Below are positions 13,140 through 24,639 of a stretch of DNA of 64,000 nucleotides, piece after piece. The notes below the pieces were generated by a model. The model was not told the DNA's origin. It searched no databases and worked only from the letters and a program-made list of their open reading frames with translations. Position numbers and translations under genes: made by a program. Source of the DNA: Gnetum montanum (lineage: Eukaryota; Streptophyta; Gnetopsida; Gnetales; Gnetaceae); the NCBI GenBank assembly GCA_015680685.1, contig MNCI01037976.1, positions 382,682-446,681 of the forward strand. Reading direction: 5' to 3'. Position 1 is the stretch's first letter. The number at the start of each line of letters is the position of its first letter.

Positions 13140-13560
13140 TGATCTAGATGTTCCTCTAATGTCTAGTTGCTATGGTCACAATATTCCTAATATTTATCAT
13201 ACTCCTTATACCAAGTAATGATTCATCATAATCATTTTTTTCATGGTCTCTCATAACCATGTTCTCATCTTTGTTAATTGTTATATATACATGCATGTTT
13301 GTGTCATATTTCTCTATCTCATCCATCACATCTTTTTCAATCTCTATAATGGTTTCTTCTATTGTCTCCAATAGGTTATGTATTATTTTTCCTTCTATCA
13401 TGTCTACTATCATCCTTGTCAATAGTTGATATTGAGGATGATGTAGAACTGGAAGAGCCATGCTAGCTTTTTCTTCTTTTACAATCCCTTTGATTATATT
13501 TGGATGGTCTACTAGAAAACATAGGCCTAAAGGTCCTCCTTGTGTCAAGCCATATGCTTT
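13140..13560 (-). pseudogene. Element F ORF1 remnant: Ser-rich gag-like segment
   Basis: One minus-strand frame reads RPMFSSRPSKYNQRD, then HGSSSSTSSSISTIDKDDS. Element A ORF1 has RPMTSSKTRNDKLRH, then SHDNSSSSSSSS and STSSSDEDE, so the two are clearly homologous. The 130-residue open frame at 13156-13548 is in a different register and is a shadow. ORF1 lies after the primer-binding site, where gag belongs, but no zinc knuckle or gag-family motif is visible, so gag is inferred from position. Confidence 0.6.
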
Positions 13561-14196
13561 TCTTTTCTTGGTTCCTTTCCAAGGCTAAACATAGGCATGG
13601 ATTTACCATGTCATTTGCATAAAAGAGAAAGGAATTTGAAAATTGGATTTTCTTGAGAAATAATAGTATTCTCCTTTTTAGATAGTAATGTCAATGGAAT
13701 GGTATCTCTCTTTTCTTTTGATACTTCATGATGTACCTCCATGAAGTGATCTTTAAAATGTTAGGCTTTAATAAACTAATAAGGTGCATCTCGTCATCTA
13801 CCTTATAGTCAATAATAATTACTTCTAGTTCAACTCTTATTAACACTATCATGAGAATCAATGGAGTTAAATTATTAAGTGATAACATAATTTTATCATC
13901 AAGGTTTCTTTATTACATATGGTTATCCTAGTGAAGGATGAAAGTGAAGTTTAGATGGTAAGGATTTAGATGTTAGTAGATAACTTTAACTTACTAAGGC
14001 ACATCATTCCTACTTTTAGTTAGTCTATCATATTCCCTAGTGATATCATCAATAGATGGGGAATCAACTCTATAAGAAGAAGATATTGTAAATTAACATA
14101 TCTCTAAAAAATAATATCATTTCTAAATAATAGATTATTATGTTATTAAAAATAATCACTTTATAATTTAAATTTTCTAGATTCAATAATACCAAA
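13561..14196 (-). other. Element F leader; no recognised gene
   Basis: AT-rich sequence between the primer-binding site and the recognisable part of ORF1. A 65-residue frame at 13691-13888 (minus) may belong to the ORF1 N-terminus but shows no known motif. Confidence 0.3.
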
Positions 14197-14213
14197 CTTT
14201 TGTAACGATGCCA
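14197..14213 (-). other. Decayed tRNA-Asp-type primer-binding site of element F
   Basis: Minus strand TGGCATCGTTACAAAAG. Aligned to TGGCGCCGTTGCCGGGG, the Tat/Athila primer-binding site, most differences are G-to-A or C-to-T. It lies two bases or fewer from the LTR edge. Confidence 0.6.
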
Positions 14214-14214
14214 A

Positions 14215-16064
14215 CGATGAGTAGTAAGTAGTCCTAATGCCTATCGCAAGTGTATGTATGAGATCTGATTATAATCCATTAACTAGACTACTATGGTATC
14301 TAGATAGCTAAGCTTTCAATTCTAGGTCATTTTCTATGAAGTTATACTTATGAGGTACTTAGTATATATAGTAAGGTATAACTGAGGTACTTGATAGATT
14401 ATGTTGCCTAGTGTAGGAACACCTTTTTTGATTCCCTTGTGCTTTGTCTTATAAATTGTTTTTGTAGGTTTTGCGCTTGGTCTTCTTATGTTGATTTTGT
14501 TGATGATAATTCATGGATGTTTTGGACTCATTTTGATAAATCTATGAGATTCTAGGATCTATGATGACTTATTTGGAGGTATATAGAGGTACCAAGCATC
14601 AAAAAAAGTATTTTTATTTTTGGCAACTACAAGTTAGATGTCTCATTAGAAAGCTAGATTTCTAAGCTAAGAAATATTACCAAAAGAGTAGACATCTTAG
14701 GAATAGATGAAACATCTATTAAAATTAGTAGACATTTTACCTAAGAGTTGAGTTTTCATAGTAGACATCCTAGCAAAGCCATAGATGTCTTAGATAGTGA
14801 GGGAAAAAGCTTCAACATAGCATTTCAATTGGGAAACATTTGAAATACTCTAGATCCTTGTGGAAAACATATAGAAATGAAAATAGAGAGCTTCCTAGCA
14901 TTTTGGATCTCTATAAGTATGTATGTATCCATCCATGAGAAGGGAGAGAGTGCATCTATCCAAGAAAGTAAAAGAAAAAGCTTTCAAGAGTGGATAACTA
15001 AGTAAGAGAGATTGGAGGAGTACATTGGATGAGTTCAACTGGTGATTGTAGCTTCTTGATTGCTTTTGATGTGTTTGCCTATGTGTTCTATTCATTTTTA
15101 TCTTGCTTGTGAGTTGATATCTTAGTCCTAGGTTATGGGAGAGATTTCTATTGGTTATGTCTTGTATTGAGAACCATTATGTGGTTGTAGAGCCTTATGC
15201 TGTACAATATTGATTGAGTTTGATAGGTTTTGGATGTTGTGGATTGTGTGAATCCTATTGTAATCTTCCAATAAATTAATTAAAGATAGCTAGTTTTCTT
15301 GTTTTCTAGAAAAATGTTTTTTCTTTGCATAATATCTGGATTTAGTGTGTTAAAGATGATTTAATTATTGGAGTGAGCCTACTCCATTTCTAAGGTCATA
15401 ATAACATAAGATTAGAATATTAAAGTCTAATGTATATAAATAATGTGTAAGAAGTAAATCTATTTCATCCTATGTGATGACCATTCTTTTCCAACTTGAT
15501 GTACACATATAAAACTTTTGTATTATTGTTGGGTTATCAAGTGCCTACTACTAGGCGTACCAAGGAGCATACTACTATGATTACTAAATATTAATGTGTT
15601 TATACTTGAAACTATTCATACTCATGTCATGTATTTTAATGTGCAATGAAATGTAGATCATTAATTAGGTGCATAGTAAAGTAAACATTAAGCTAAATTT
15701 CATTGAAATGAATTACATTAAGTATAAATTCTATGCTATGTCAAAGTGTTACAATGGAACAGAATAATCTTGACCTTTGTTCTTAGTCATGTAATATGTC
15801 TAGGTATATAGCACTTGAATAAAGACTTTTTTTTTAATTATTTTATAGTGCACTATAAGCACTCACTAATAATTTTAACTTCTACAATAAAAAGAAAACT
15901 AGAAGAATTTGACTAAGCTATTTACTTAAAGATGTGACAAATTTTGTTGGTACATGCAATTATATAGGCATTTATTGTTATTATATTAATACTAATGCAT
16001 CAACATAGCAAACATTATGTCAACACTAATGCATTGATGCAGTTCATTGACTCACTATTTATTA
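14215..16064 (-). repeat. 5' LTR of element F, split by a solo LTR
   Basis: The left part (14215-14401) and right part (15390-16064) together are colinear with the F LTR at 7162-7990. The right edge CTATTTATTA is the decayed form of CTATTCATAA. The interruption is a separate LTR at 14402-15389. Confidence 0.7.
14402..15389 (+). repeat. Solo LTR of the same family as the LTR at 49767-50735
   Basis: Begins TGTTGCCTAGTGTAGG, ends near CTACTCCA, about 990 bp. It shares with the minus strand of 49767-50735 a TTTTTGTAGGTTTT block near the start, several AGATGTCT-like octamers, and a long similar end (AATTAATTAAAGATA ... TAATATCTGGATTTAGT). No internal sequence adjoins it. I could not find a convincing target duplication, so the edges are approximate. 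Confidence 0.6.
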
Positions 16065-16069
16065 ATATG
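16065..16069. repeat. Right target-site duplication of element F
   Basis: ATATG, matching ACATG at 7157-7161 with one C-to-T difference. Confidence 0.55.
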
Positions 16070-18204
16070 CTAAACTCTTCTATGTTTTTGGTTAGCAAGC
16101 TTGTACATTCAATATTTTTAATGTAAATATTTAATTATGAAATTCTATGTAATACATTTCTTCTATATTATAGGATTAGGATAGGTTAGAATATTAGACC
16201 TAATACAATTCTTCTTCATTCCTAATATGGGCTATGTTTTCATTTTATGAAAATATATTCCTAGTTATTTTATTAGCACTTTATTGATTCTATAATATCC
16301 TCATTAGGGGATGTTTTTTCATGTTAATCTTGAATTATTATTTTTATCATGGATTTGTAGGATTTTAAATTTCTTATTAATCTTAAGTCTCTCTATTGAT
16401 TATCCTATTCATGACTTCTTATTATTTTTTATGTATTCTTAGAAAACCCAAGACTTTATCATGGTTAGTTACCATTGAAGAATTTATCCAGGCATTATAA
16501 ATCTTAGATCTTATATTATCTAGAAATATTCATTAGATTAAATGGTTTTGGATTATTTTGAATTTTTAAATTTCTTAATTATTCTTTTATTGATCATATG
16601 CTTATATTATTCTTTTGGTGTTATTTTTCATCATTTGTAGTGCATATTTAAATTTTACAAAAAAGGAGATAGAATATTTATTCATGAGTTGATCCTAGAT
16701 CATGGTAAATTTACCATGAGTCATGATGAGGTCATGGTGAATCTTTCCATAAAATCCCAAGTCACAATAAAGTTGCAATCTGAAAATTAACTAAACACAA
16801 CTTATAATCCTTGACCACTTGTTGTGGTTTGGTCATGGCCAATACCATTAGTTTTGGTCATGTGACAACATTTTTTCATTTCAAATTTAGGCCTTACCAT
16901 AGATGACTACCCACTCATGATCACCAATGATGAGTATTAGCCTAGTTATCGTTACTTATATTATCTTCAATTTTTTTAAAATAATTTTTAAAGGAGCTAT
17001 CTCCACTATCATCATAGCCATCTTCCTATAAGTTAATTTCATGTTATACCTTACAAAGAAAATTCACTTCCTTTCGAGCTAGGTTGAATTAATATATCTT
17101 CAAATGGAATTTTACAAAGCTAGCTTTGTGTAACATTTTCTTTAATACCTTACAAAGAAAATTCTCTTTCCTCTAAGCTCACTAAATAACACACCTTATG
17201 ATGAGTTTCTTCTTATTAACTAGATTTACCATTTCATGGATACCTTTCAAAAAAAGGTATCTAATGATAGACTAATATTAACCTACAATATGTTAAACTA
17301 TTAATTAATGGATACCACTTAACTAGAAATCGTATTAAGACTTTTTATTGCTAATTAAACTGTTAATATTTTGAGGATTTTTGGAAAGCATGAATCTTGT
17401 GAGACTAATCTAATTTTAATAAAATATATCCTATTTTCTCATTCTACTATATGACTATCTAGTTTATGAACTTGGTTCTTGAGGTTGAGTATGAGGTTTT
17501 ATATATTAACTCTAATTTGTATTTTTTTATTGAGTTTTTCCTTGTTTTATGAGGTATTATAGGTATGAATGATGTATATTATAAAGATATCAATGATGAT
17601 GATAGGGCCTAGTTGTTAATGCTAGGATAGAACTCTTATTATATTTTTGTTATGTAATTTCTCTTATATTTCTAATAGTTGTTTTAATGAGTGAGTTGTA
17701 CATTCAAATTAATGCATTTATTACTCTTTAGTTAATTTTTGTATATTATTTAGCACTCTATTGTTAGTATATATATTTTAATTTACTTCTCTAGAATTTT
17801 GATTTATGAATTGGTGATCATTGAAATGTTTCATTTATGTTAAATTTTAGATGGTGTGTGCGTGTGTAGAATAGTTGGCTTAGAAAGCTCTATAAACTAT
17901 TATATTCTAGCAAATTTTTATTTTGAAAATGCTATTTGATGTTTTCCTAATAGATAATAAGTTTCGATGTTATTTTGTAGTCCTAGTGCACAAGTTAGGT
18001 TTCCTTAAAATGGGCTACTATCTATTGTTTGATGCTTTTATTTTATATGTCTTTGTACTTTTTCTAAGAGTGAATACTACTTTTCCTAACCATTTTTATG
18101 GCATCCTTAGCATTGTTCTAAGTTATAATTTATCTATACGTTACTTTCTTGTTTTATCCCACGTAATGCTTCACATTCCTAAGAATGATAAGTGGGGTGC
18201 TAGA
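16070..18204 (+). repeat. Family D LTR, 3' portion, plus orientation
   Basis: The end GTGGGGTGCTAGAAGTTAGTG matches the minus strand of the D element at 36396 (GGAGGGTGTTAGAAGTTGGTA). Just inside, TTTATCCCACGTAATGC matches the equivalent D segment at about 20510. A CATGA/TCATG-rich block at 16660-16930 resembles D LTR sequence at 21780-21980. The 95-residue open frame at 17923-18210 lies inside this LTR and shows no protein motif. A near-duplicate block ACCTTACAAAGAAAATTC occurs at 17049 and 17147. The left end is unclear; some of it may be the rest of the Copia LTR interrupted by element F. Confidence 0.55.
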
Positions 18205-18206
18205 AG

Positions 18207-18219
18207 TTAGTGTTAGAGC
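18207..18219 (+). other. Decayed tRNA-Met primer-binding site of plus-strand D copy
   Basis: TTAGTGTTAGAGC, a decayed TTGGTATCAGAGC, three bases from the LTR end. It marks 16070-18204 as a 5' LTR; the element body is cut off by the F LTR at 18299. Confidence 0.55.
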
Positions 18220-18298
18220 TTAGGCTTTTTAATCTATGATTTATAAACCTTGTTTAGTGAGGTTTCTCAACAAGATATTGACAAGTTTTAATTCTTTT

Positions 18299-19175
18299 TA
18301 ATGAGTGATGACTATATCCAACATCCATATATATAGTATACTAGCATCATGGTAGACCATGTCATAATCCATAGATTGACTAGAATAATATATAGTATAG
18401 TTTAAGTGATTGTGTATTGCTATATTCTCATCTAGACTAGTAATTGTCCTTGTACTTTGTATAGTTTAGTCTAGGTAAGGTTTATGATGATTAATATTGT
18501 TAGGCCTATGACTAAAGTAGCTTAAAATATAAAAATTAATTAATTATAATAATTAATAATAATTAAGTTAAATACTAAACTAGATTATAGTAATGACTAT
18601 TCATTCACTAACTTGCTATTAGATCCTAGACTTTTGCACCCACTTGGGATTACCAAGCATTTTTCCACTAAGTAAACTAAGCAATTGTGCTGCTAGGATT
18701 ACTAATACAGTATATATTTACACTTGAGATTAGGTCATGTTCATTCCAATAATGAATTAAAGTGTATTGAAAACATAAATATTATACTAAATTTAATGAA
18801 AAAGTAAATGATAGAGGAAACTAGATGTAAGTTATGTTGAATGGCTACCATGAAAAAGAATCAACCTCGAGGTTATTTTTTACCACAAAATATATCTAGT
18901 TATATTCTATTTAAATAAGATATTATACATTTGACCTAGATTAATTCTACACATAGTCACTAACTAAGTACTATACTATAAAAAAAAACTACATGAGTTT
19001 GAGTATAATTAAGAATCAAAGGTATCATGAATGAAGTATGTAGGACTGTATTTATAGTCATTTATTATAGTTGCAATTTTTTTGATAAAAAATTTTCATC
19101 AAATACTATCATATCATAGCTATGATATTGCATCTATAATATTATGACTAATGTAGCCAATTTTACTATTCATAA
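18299..19175 (-). repeat. Second family F LTR (877 bp, 3' LTR position)
   Basis: Listed strand begins TAATGAGTGATGACTATATCC and ends TTTTACTATTCATAA. It is colinear with 7162-7990, including ATCCATAGATTGACTAGAATA and GTGCTGCTAGGATTACTAATA. A polypurine tract lies on the right, so it is the 3' LTR of a minus-strand element whose body continues to about 20357. Confidence 0.7.
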
Positions 19176-19185
19176 AACCCCCATG
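19176..19185 (-). other. Polypurine tract of second F element
   Basis: Minus strand CATGGGGGTT, directly before the LTR start TTATGAATAG. Confidence 0.6.
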
Positions 19186-19189
19186 ATCA

Positions 19190-20357
19190 ACTCAAAACTC
19201 ATCCTTAAGTCATATAAAAATTAGATAGGGTTTATCATAAAATTTGTAAAAATGATATCAATTGAATTGATGATTGACTAAGTAGATGATATGATAAAAA
19301 TGTAAGTATAGCATTACAAAATTTATCCTAGCATATAGTTACAAAAATTGCATGATGCTTGGAAAATTAGATAGCAATAAAAATGAATAAAAAATTCTTT
19401 AAAATTTGCCAGCTAAAAATTTTCAACTTATATCTAGCTATTGTGGTTATTCTAATCTTTGTATCTCCTTTATCTCCTTCATTAACTTCTTACTTTTCAT
19501 GCTAAATGTACCAAGGATGAACTTAAATATCTCATCCTTAGTCTATAGATCCCCAATCATCCAAGTAATTTTAGCCCATTTTTGCATTGTTAGGACTTTG
19601 CATAGATATGAAAGCATTAGAAATATTTTGTTTGCTTGGACAACATCTTTATTTAGTACTTGACTTCCTAGTAGTCTTCTAACCTTCTTATATGATTCTT
19701 GGCCACATCTCCTTGGTCTTTGAATTTGACCTCCAAAACCTCCAACTCTATGTTAGCAACTTATAACTTTTGCTTTGTCTAATCATGGATTTCAGATCCA
19801 TGTTTAAAAAGATAGAATGTAACTGCAAGTTATTTTTTAATCTCTATTCTAGATCTAGCAACTATTAACTTGACTAAATTAGCATACTATAGGTTCACTA
19901 GCTATAGATAGTGAGTCTAGTTCTCATTCTTAAGATCTTTCATCTTTAGTTCTACAGAACTCATTCTATTGATGGCATCAATGAAATTTGATCATGTAGC
20001 CATAAAAAGTTATTACAAAGTGACATTTAGTTAGGTCATGGTAATCTTAATCTCTTTTTCATTGATATCCTTTTGTTGGAATCCTAATTCTTGTAGTGTG
20101 TTTTGATCATTTCATGTTATTTCAACTTGTTCTTTCATCTACTTATCTCCATGACCATTTTTGACCTAACCATCTATGTATTTTTCATTGAAAATTTTCT
20201 ATCCTTCTTGGTCAATCATGCAATCTCCAAATTATCATTCATCGTTTATTCTCTAATGTGATTAAGGCTGGCTTCAAGTTGTTTCTTCTCTTTTCTTAAT
20301 TTTTTCAACATTTGATTTATTGCTAGAATACATTTTTTCTCCTTTTGTAATGTGGTT
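19190..20357 (-). pseudogene. Element F ORF2 3' remnant (coiled-coil end), truncated
   Basis: The listed strand near 19700-19780 (TTGGCCACATCTCCTTGGTC ... CTCTATGTTAGCAACTTATAA) aligns with 8530-8620 of the complete F element. On the minus strand both encode a Leu/Lys/Glu-rich, probably coiled-coil segment with stops. It is cut at about 20357 by a family C LTR fragment. Confidence 0.5.
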
Positions 20358-20447
20358 ATCATAACATTCTATTCTCAAATATCCTAGAAAATATCAAATA
20401 TATATTAGTACAGTTAATATTATATGTAAAAAACATAATATAAAAAA
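20358..20447 (-). repeat. Family C LTR fragment cut by the D element
   Basis: ATAACATTCTATTCTC, then TCCTAGAAAATATCAAATATATATTAG, then the TATGTAAAAAACATAATATAAAAAATG stretch match the first 90 bp of the C LTR at 40139. The match stops exactly where the D LTR starts, so D inserted into this LTR. I did not find the other half to the right. Confidence 0.55.
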
Positions 20448-22045
20448 TGTAACACCATCCTTCATAACCTTATGTTAGAGAGAATTACATTGGGTACAAA
20501 ATCCCTGATGTACAATTGGCCATGACTAAGAAAACTAAAATGAAACAAAACTAATGCAACAAAAGAAATAAAAGAAAACTTATGGTAAATTCATGAATGA
20601 AAGTAAAAGAAGAGAAACTAAATAGTGGAAGAAAAAGAGAATTAATACCAATGGCTAAAGGTACAATTAAATATGACAAAACATAATAGCTAAAAACTAA
20701 AATAAATTAAAGAGGGATAAATGTCATAAACTTCAAAGTATTAAACTCCCATAAATATCTAGCCTAAATCATAATAGATCTAGACATTCATAAACCACAA
20801 CCCAATACATATATTAGAAGTGAAATCATTTGAACATATCAATAAAATAGTCTCATACATCATGAAACACTAAATGACTAAACTAGAAAATTAAATAAAC
20901 ATGAATAAAATAAATTAGTGAATCAAAAAAGTTCTCCACACTCATATTTTTGGTTACCTATAAATGAAAGAGGGAATTAGTAAACATTGAGTAAGAAACT
21001 TGGCACCTCCTTTAGTTGAGCTAAGAACAAATCTCATGATGGCTGGGTAGGACATGCTTGTCTTGCAAAACATATTAGTACACACAAATAATTCGTATAT
21101 CAAAAACACATAGTCATATCAATCCCATGTAAAAGGCCCAAAAACACTAACCAAATTGAAATGCCACTTCACCCATAAACCCATAAATAGGAATCTAGTA
21201 GATTAGCTCCAAATATTGTAAATGTTATCATATATACTTGCTCAAATTTTAAATGTCAAATCAAAACCAAACTATATCTAAACTACTATGCATATGGATT
21301 TATTATGAGTCTTTAGAAAATGAGAGGCACCACCTATAACACACAAAATGCATTCTAAAAAAGTAGTGCTAGAGGTATCACCGGGGACTTACCTCTAACA
21401 TTCTATAAACATCAAACAAAAAGATCAATGAACTATGGAATCACTCCCTTCTATAGAATAAGACCTACAACAAAACCCACATTAATGAATCATAGCAAGG
21501 GTCAATTATGAAACATATTTAAGGAGTCCATCTGTAATTGATCATATAACTCAATTCTAGTCCAATAAATATACATTCAACAACCATCATAAATATTTCA
21601 AACAAGATATTCATGATGGAGGATATAATAACAATCAATAGTCCAAGGATCTAATAATAGTAAACACACCAATATTTATAATTAACATATTTCATGCTTT
21701 TAAACTAAGGCAAACTAAAATAAGAAGTATTGAACTATATCAAACTAAGCATTAACGACATTAAAGGATAAGAAATAATAAAGAAAAAATATCATGACAT
21801 CACCATGATTCATGGTGGCTTACCATAACCCAACCAAAATGTGTGATATACTTAAAATCACAAATAAAAAAAGTGAAAGTAAAATGCCTCAACCATAACT
21901 AGACCATGAGCTAACCATGACTTGTTGTGGTTAGCCATGACTTAACTATGACCTATGATCTATTAAGAAGACTATAAAAGGCACAAATGGCAATGTTAAC
22001 TAATACAAAGGCTCAAAAATATCACTATGACTACAACACAACTCA

Positions 22046-22050
22046 GAATG
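22046..22050. repeat. Left target-site duplication of element A (GAATG)
   Basis: GAATG immediately before TGATGAGT; repeated exactly at 30274-30278. Confidence 0.9.
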
Positions 22051-22932
22051 TGATGAGTCATTCTTCTATGGCCTTGACATTGGATATGCAATATCGGAGT
22101 CATGACATCATGTACCCAACATTGAGGCTAATAAGCGATGTCAGGTATCCAATGTCGTCTCATTTGAACCTACCTATAAATACTGCACTTGGGTGCTTGG
22201 ATGAGATAATAGATAGAACATAGGAAATATAGAGATAGTTTTAATTTTTAGTTTCTTGTCCTTTAAGTTTTTCATTCCCAGTGCATGCCTACAATGTGAT
22301 ACTTGTAATCATGTGACACCTTTGTTTGAGTGTGACATACTTGGACACATTACATGACTAGCAATAAAGATTGAGATTACTTCCATCATTATAGCATCCA
22401 ATTAGATTAATATTGTTGCTTTAATTATTTAATGATTTCTTTATTTAAAATTTTATATTTATTATTATTTACTATTCCTATCATTAAGTAGAATGTGTAT
22501 GCCTTAATCACAAGCATTTAAGTGGAAGTACTTGGTAATCTAGAGGAGTATTGTTTGGCATAACTAGTGAAGTATACTTGGAAATCCTAGAAGTAGTTCC
22601 ACAAAGTCCAAGATGTGTATGGATGATTGAGAGCAAATACCATTACCTTAGGCTAATTTAGGCTTTGTTTCCATTATTCATTAGTTAATCAATTTATCTT
22701 TCTATCATCAGGAGTAGCATAGCATAGAATTAGGAACCACATCATATGCCTCACTTTGGACTAAATCATACATGGCAAAGCTACCACTAGTATAAGTGTG
22801 AAGATAATAAACTGTGATTAAGGCATAATGATCTAGATGCCCCAACTAGTCCCATTCATGGAATTCAACTGGATCATGCATGAACACTTGTGATTTGTAT
22901 GGTTGAGCGTAGAGGTACCTCATCACTCATCA
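22051..22932 (+). repeat. 5' LTR of element A (882 bp)
   Basis: Begins TGATGAGTCATTCTTC and ends TACCTCATCACTCATCA. It contains a TATA-box candidate at 22175 and the GGTAATCTAGAGGAGTATTG block also found in the LTR at 62866. Confidence 0.9.
22175..22182 (+). promoter_or_regulatory. TATA-box candidate in 5' LTR of A
   Basis: TATAAATA inside CCTATAAATACT, about 125 bp into the LTR. The same word is kept in the 3' LTR at 29514-29521 although the surrounding sequence has diverged. Confidence 0.55.
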
Positions 22933-22933
22933 T

Positions 22934-22951
22934 TTTTGTTGTTTCTAGGGA
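22934..22951 (+). other. Decayed tRNA-Asp-type primer-binding site of element A
   Basis: TTTTGTTGTTTCTAGGGA directly after the LTR. Against TGGCGCCGTTGCCGGGGA ten positions are identical and most of the rest are C-to-T or G-to-A. The same TCTAGGGA ending occurs after the 5' LTR of element E. Confidence 0.5.
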
Positions 22952-23028
22952 TGGTGCTAGTTATCTATATTAGTTATATTATACACAATTTCTGTACAAG
23001 GTATTAATGATATATCTTTCAGAAATTA

Positions 23029-24630
23029 TTGACTCATGCACACCATAAACCAAGAATAATGTCTCTCTCACATGGAGATGACTATGCACTATATAGTGAA
23101 GACATTCATTGGAGAACTAATGCGATATATGATGAAGAAGATTGGAGTGATCAACCTTATGTAGGGGGCTCTTATGATCATGACCACCCTAACGACACTC
23201 AAAGACTACATTCACCTAAGGTAGACAATCTTGGAGGAGATGACGTAGGTCCTGAACTAGGGGAGGCCTAAAGGCCTATGACCTCCTCGAAAACTAGGAA
23301 TGATAAATTAAGGCACTTTGAGAAACACCATAGAAGCCATGATAACTCTTCTAGTTCCTCATCTTCCTCTTTCCCTTCAACATCTAGTTCTGATGAAGAT
23401 GAATGTAGTTATAAAGATAGAGCTCCATTAAAGGATTAAACTAAAAACTAGAATATCAAACCCACAGGAAAAGTCAATGAAGTCACCATGAACATAGAAA
23501 ATTTTCTCACAATTTGTTTGATGATGGTGAATCCATGTTGGCCACTATGAGCCTAATGCATATCACAAAGGTTGTTAAGATATCTCACAGGCATCACAAA
23601 AAGATTCATTTACCTAAGCTTGACATGAACAATATTGTTTCATCTACAGGAGTATTAGGCATGTGCCTTAAATCTGAAATTTGTGCAAAAGCACATGCCT
23701 TGGAGATTTCCTCTTCTGTGTAGTAACTTTAGACAACCCCAAAGCTAATCATACTATCATGGGGGGACTTATTACCAATCTTAACACATTTATCAACTGT
23801 AGTGGAAAAAACCATAGTTGTGGGTGGGACCACCACATCAGCCATATCCATAAAAAATGCATGAATGTTATGTTCAAAATTTTGTTTCTCCAACTAGTTC
23901 TGCATCCTCTATTTCTAATCACCACTACCACTCTCTTGAGTACCATCAATACATGACATCCCCTAAAGGATCACCACTATGTGCCTCTTACCATCCATCC
24001 TACCCTTAATATTCTCATCATCCACCTCCTTATACACCATCACCAGCAACATAGGAAGGTTCAACATCTTAATATCAACAAATGAGTCCCACTTGTGCTG
24101 CAAATGTGCATAGATATGCTAATACTAGTGGATCCCAATCACAATGTTAGAAATGTCCCTTCTAGAGAAAAGGTCGTAAGCTAAAAAAAACTACACATGA
24201 ACCCACCACATCATCTAAGCTAGCATAAGGCCAACCTAGCACATCACCTTCCCTATCTCAACCAATGTTCTTTGACCATACAAAAGGACCACCATTTATT
24301 CGTACTTCAATTCGACATCCAACCAATGAATCTACAAACATGAGAAGACACATGAATCCATGCATACCATATCATGCTTAAGGGTGCAATAATGGGCTAG
24401 TCATCCATAATGTTAACACACCTCATATATTGACCCACCATACATATAACCATTAAGTGTGTGATCAACAATTTTTCTCCCCAGCCACCACATCATTATT
24501 AGGCACCTAGTTGTTGGGGCATGAAGGGTTTCCAACATTTCATACATGCATGGATCCTATTCATCCACTTAATAATCCTAGCCATGACCAAATGTTTAGT
24601 TGTGGGGGCTACCCCCCATTCTAATATTTA
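23029..24630 (+). pseudogene. Element A ORF1: Ser/His/Pro-rich gag-like remnant
   Basis: The first 80 codons are open, starting MTHAHHKPRIMSLSHGDD and rich in Asp, His and Tyr. After a stop at 23269 the same frame continues into a Ser run (SSSSSSSS) and an acidic SSDEDE stretch near 23345-23405, shared with element F. Past a frame change at about 23514 a 69-residue stretch follows (FDDGESMLATMSLM), then a Pro/Thr/His-rich region to about 24600. Gag is inferred from position only: no CCHC knuckle or capsid motif is visible. I chose 23029 because it is the first ATG after the primer-binding site with a long open stretch. Confidence 0.5.
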
Positions 24631-24639
24631 AGGTTTTTA

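Larger units (their letters stand above)
7162..16064 (-). mobile_element. Element F: non-autonomous Tat/Athila-like LTR retrotransposon
   Basis: A minus-strand element. Its 3' LTR is at 7162-7990, its 5' LTR at 14215-16064 (interrupted by a solo LTR), and its internal region is about 6.2 kb. On the minus strand the LTR begins TGATGAATAG-like and ends ACTCATCA. The primer-binding site fits decayed tRNA-Asp. The internal region carries a Ser-rich gag-like ORF1 near the 5' end and an ORF2 near the polypurine tract. I found no RT or integrase. ORF1 and ORF2 match those of element A, so the two belong to one lineage. Confidence 0.7.

Noticed and set aside
13156-13548. 130-codon minus open frame as a gene
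   Set aside because: The frame homologous to element A ORF1 is in a different register; this frame has no motif and is a shadow.
17041-17300. Possible organelle DNA insert
   Set aside because: No chloroplast or mitochondrial gene recognised; repeated ACCTTACAAAGAAAATTC is only a local duplication inside an LTR.
17923-18210. 95-codon plus frame, membrane-protein-like
   Set aside because: Lies inside a family D LTR end; hydrophobicity follows from T-rich sequence.
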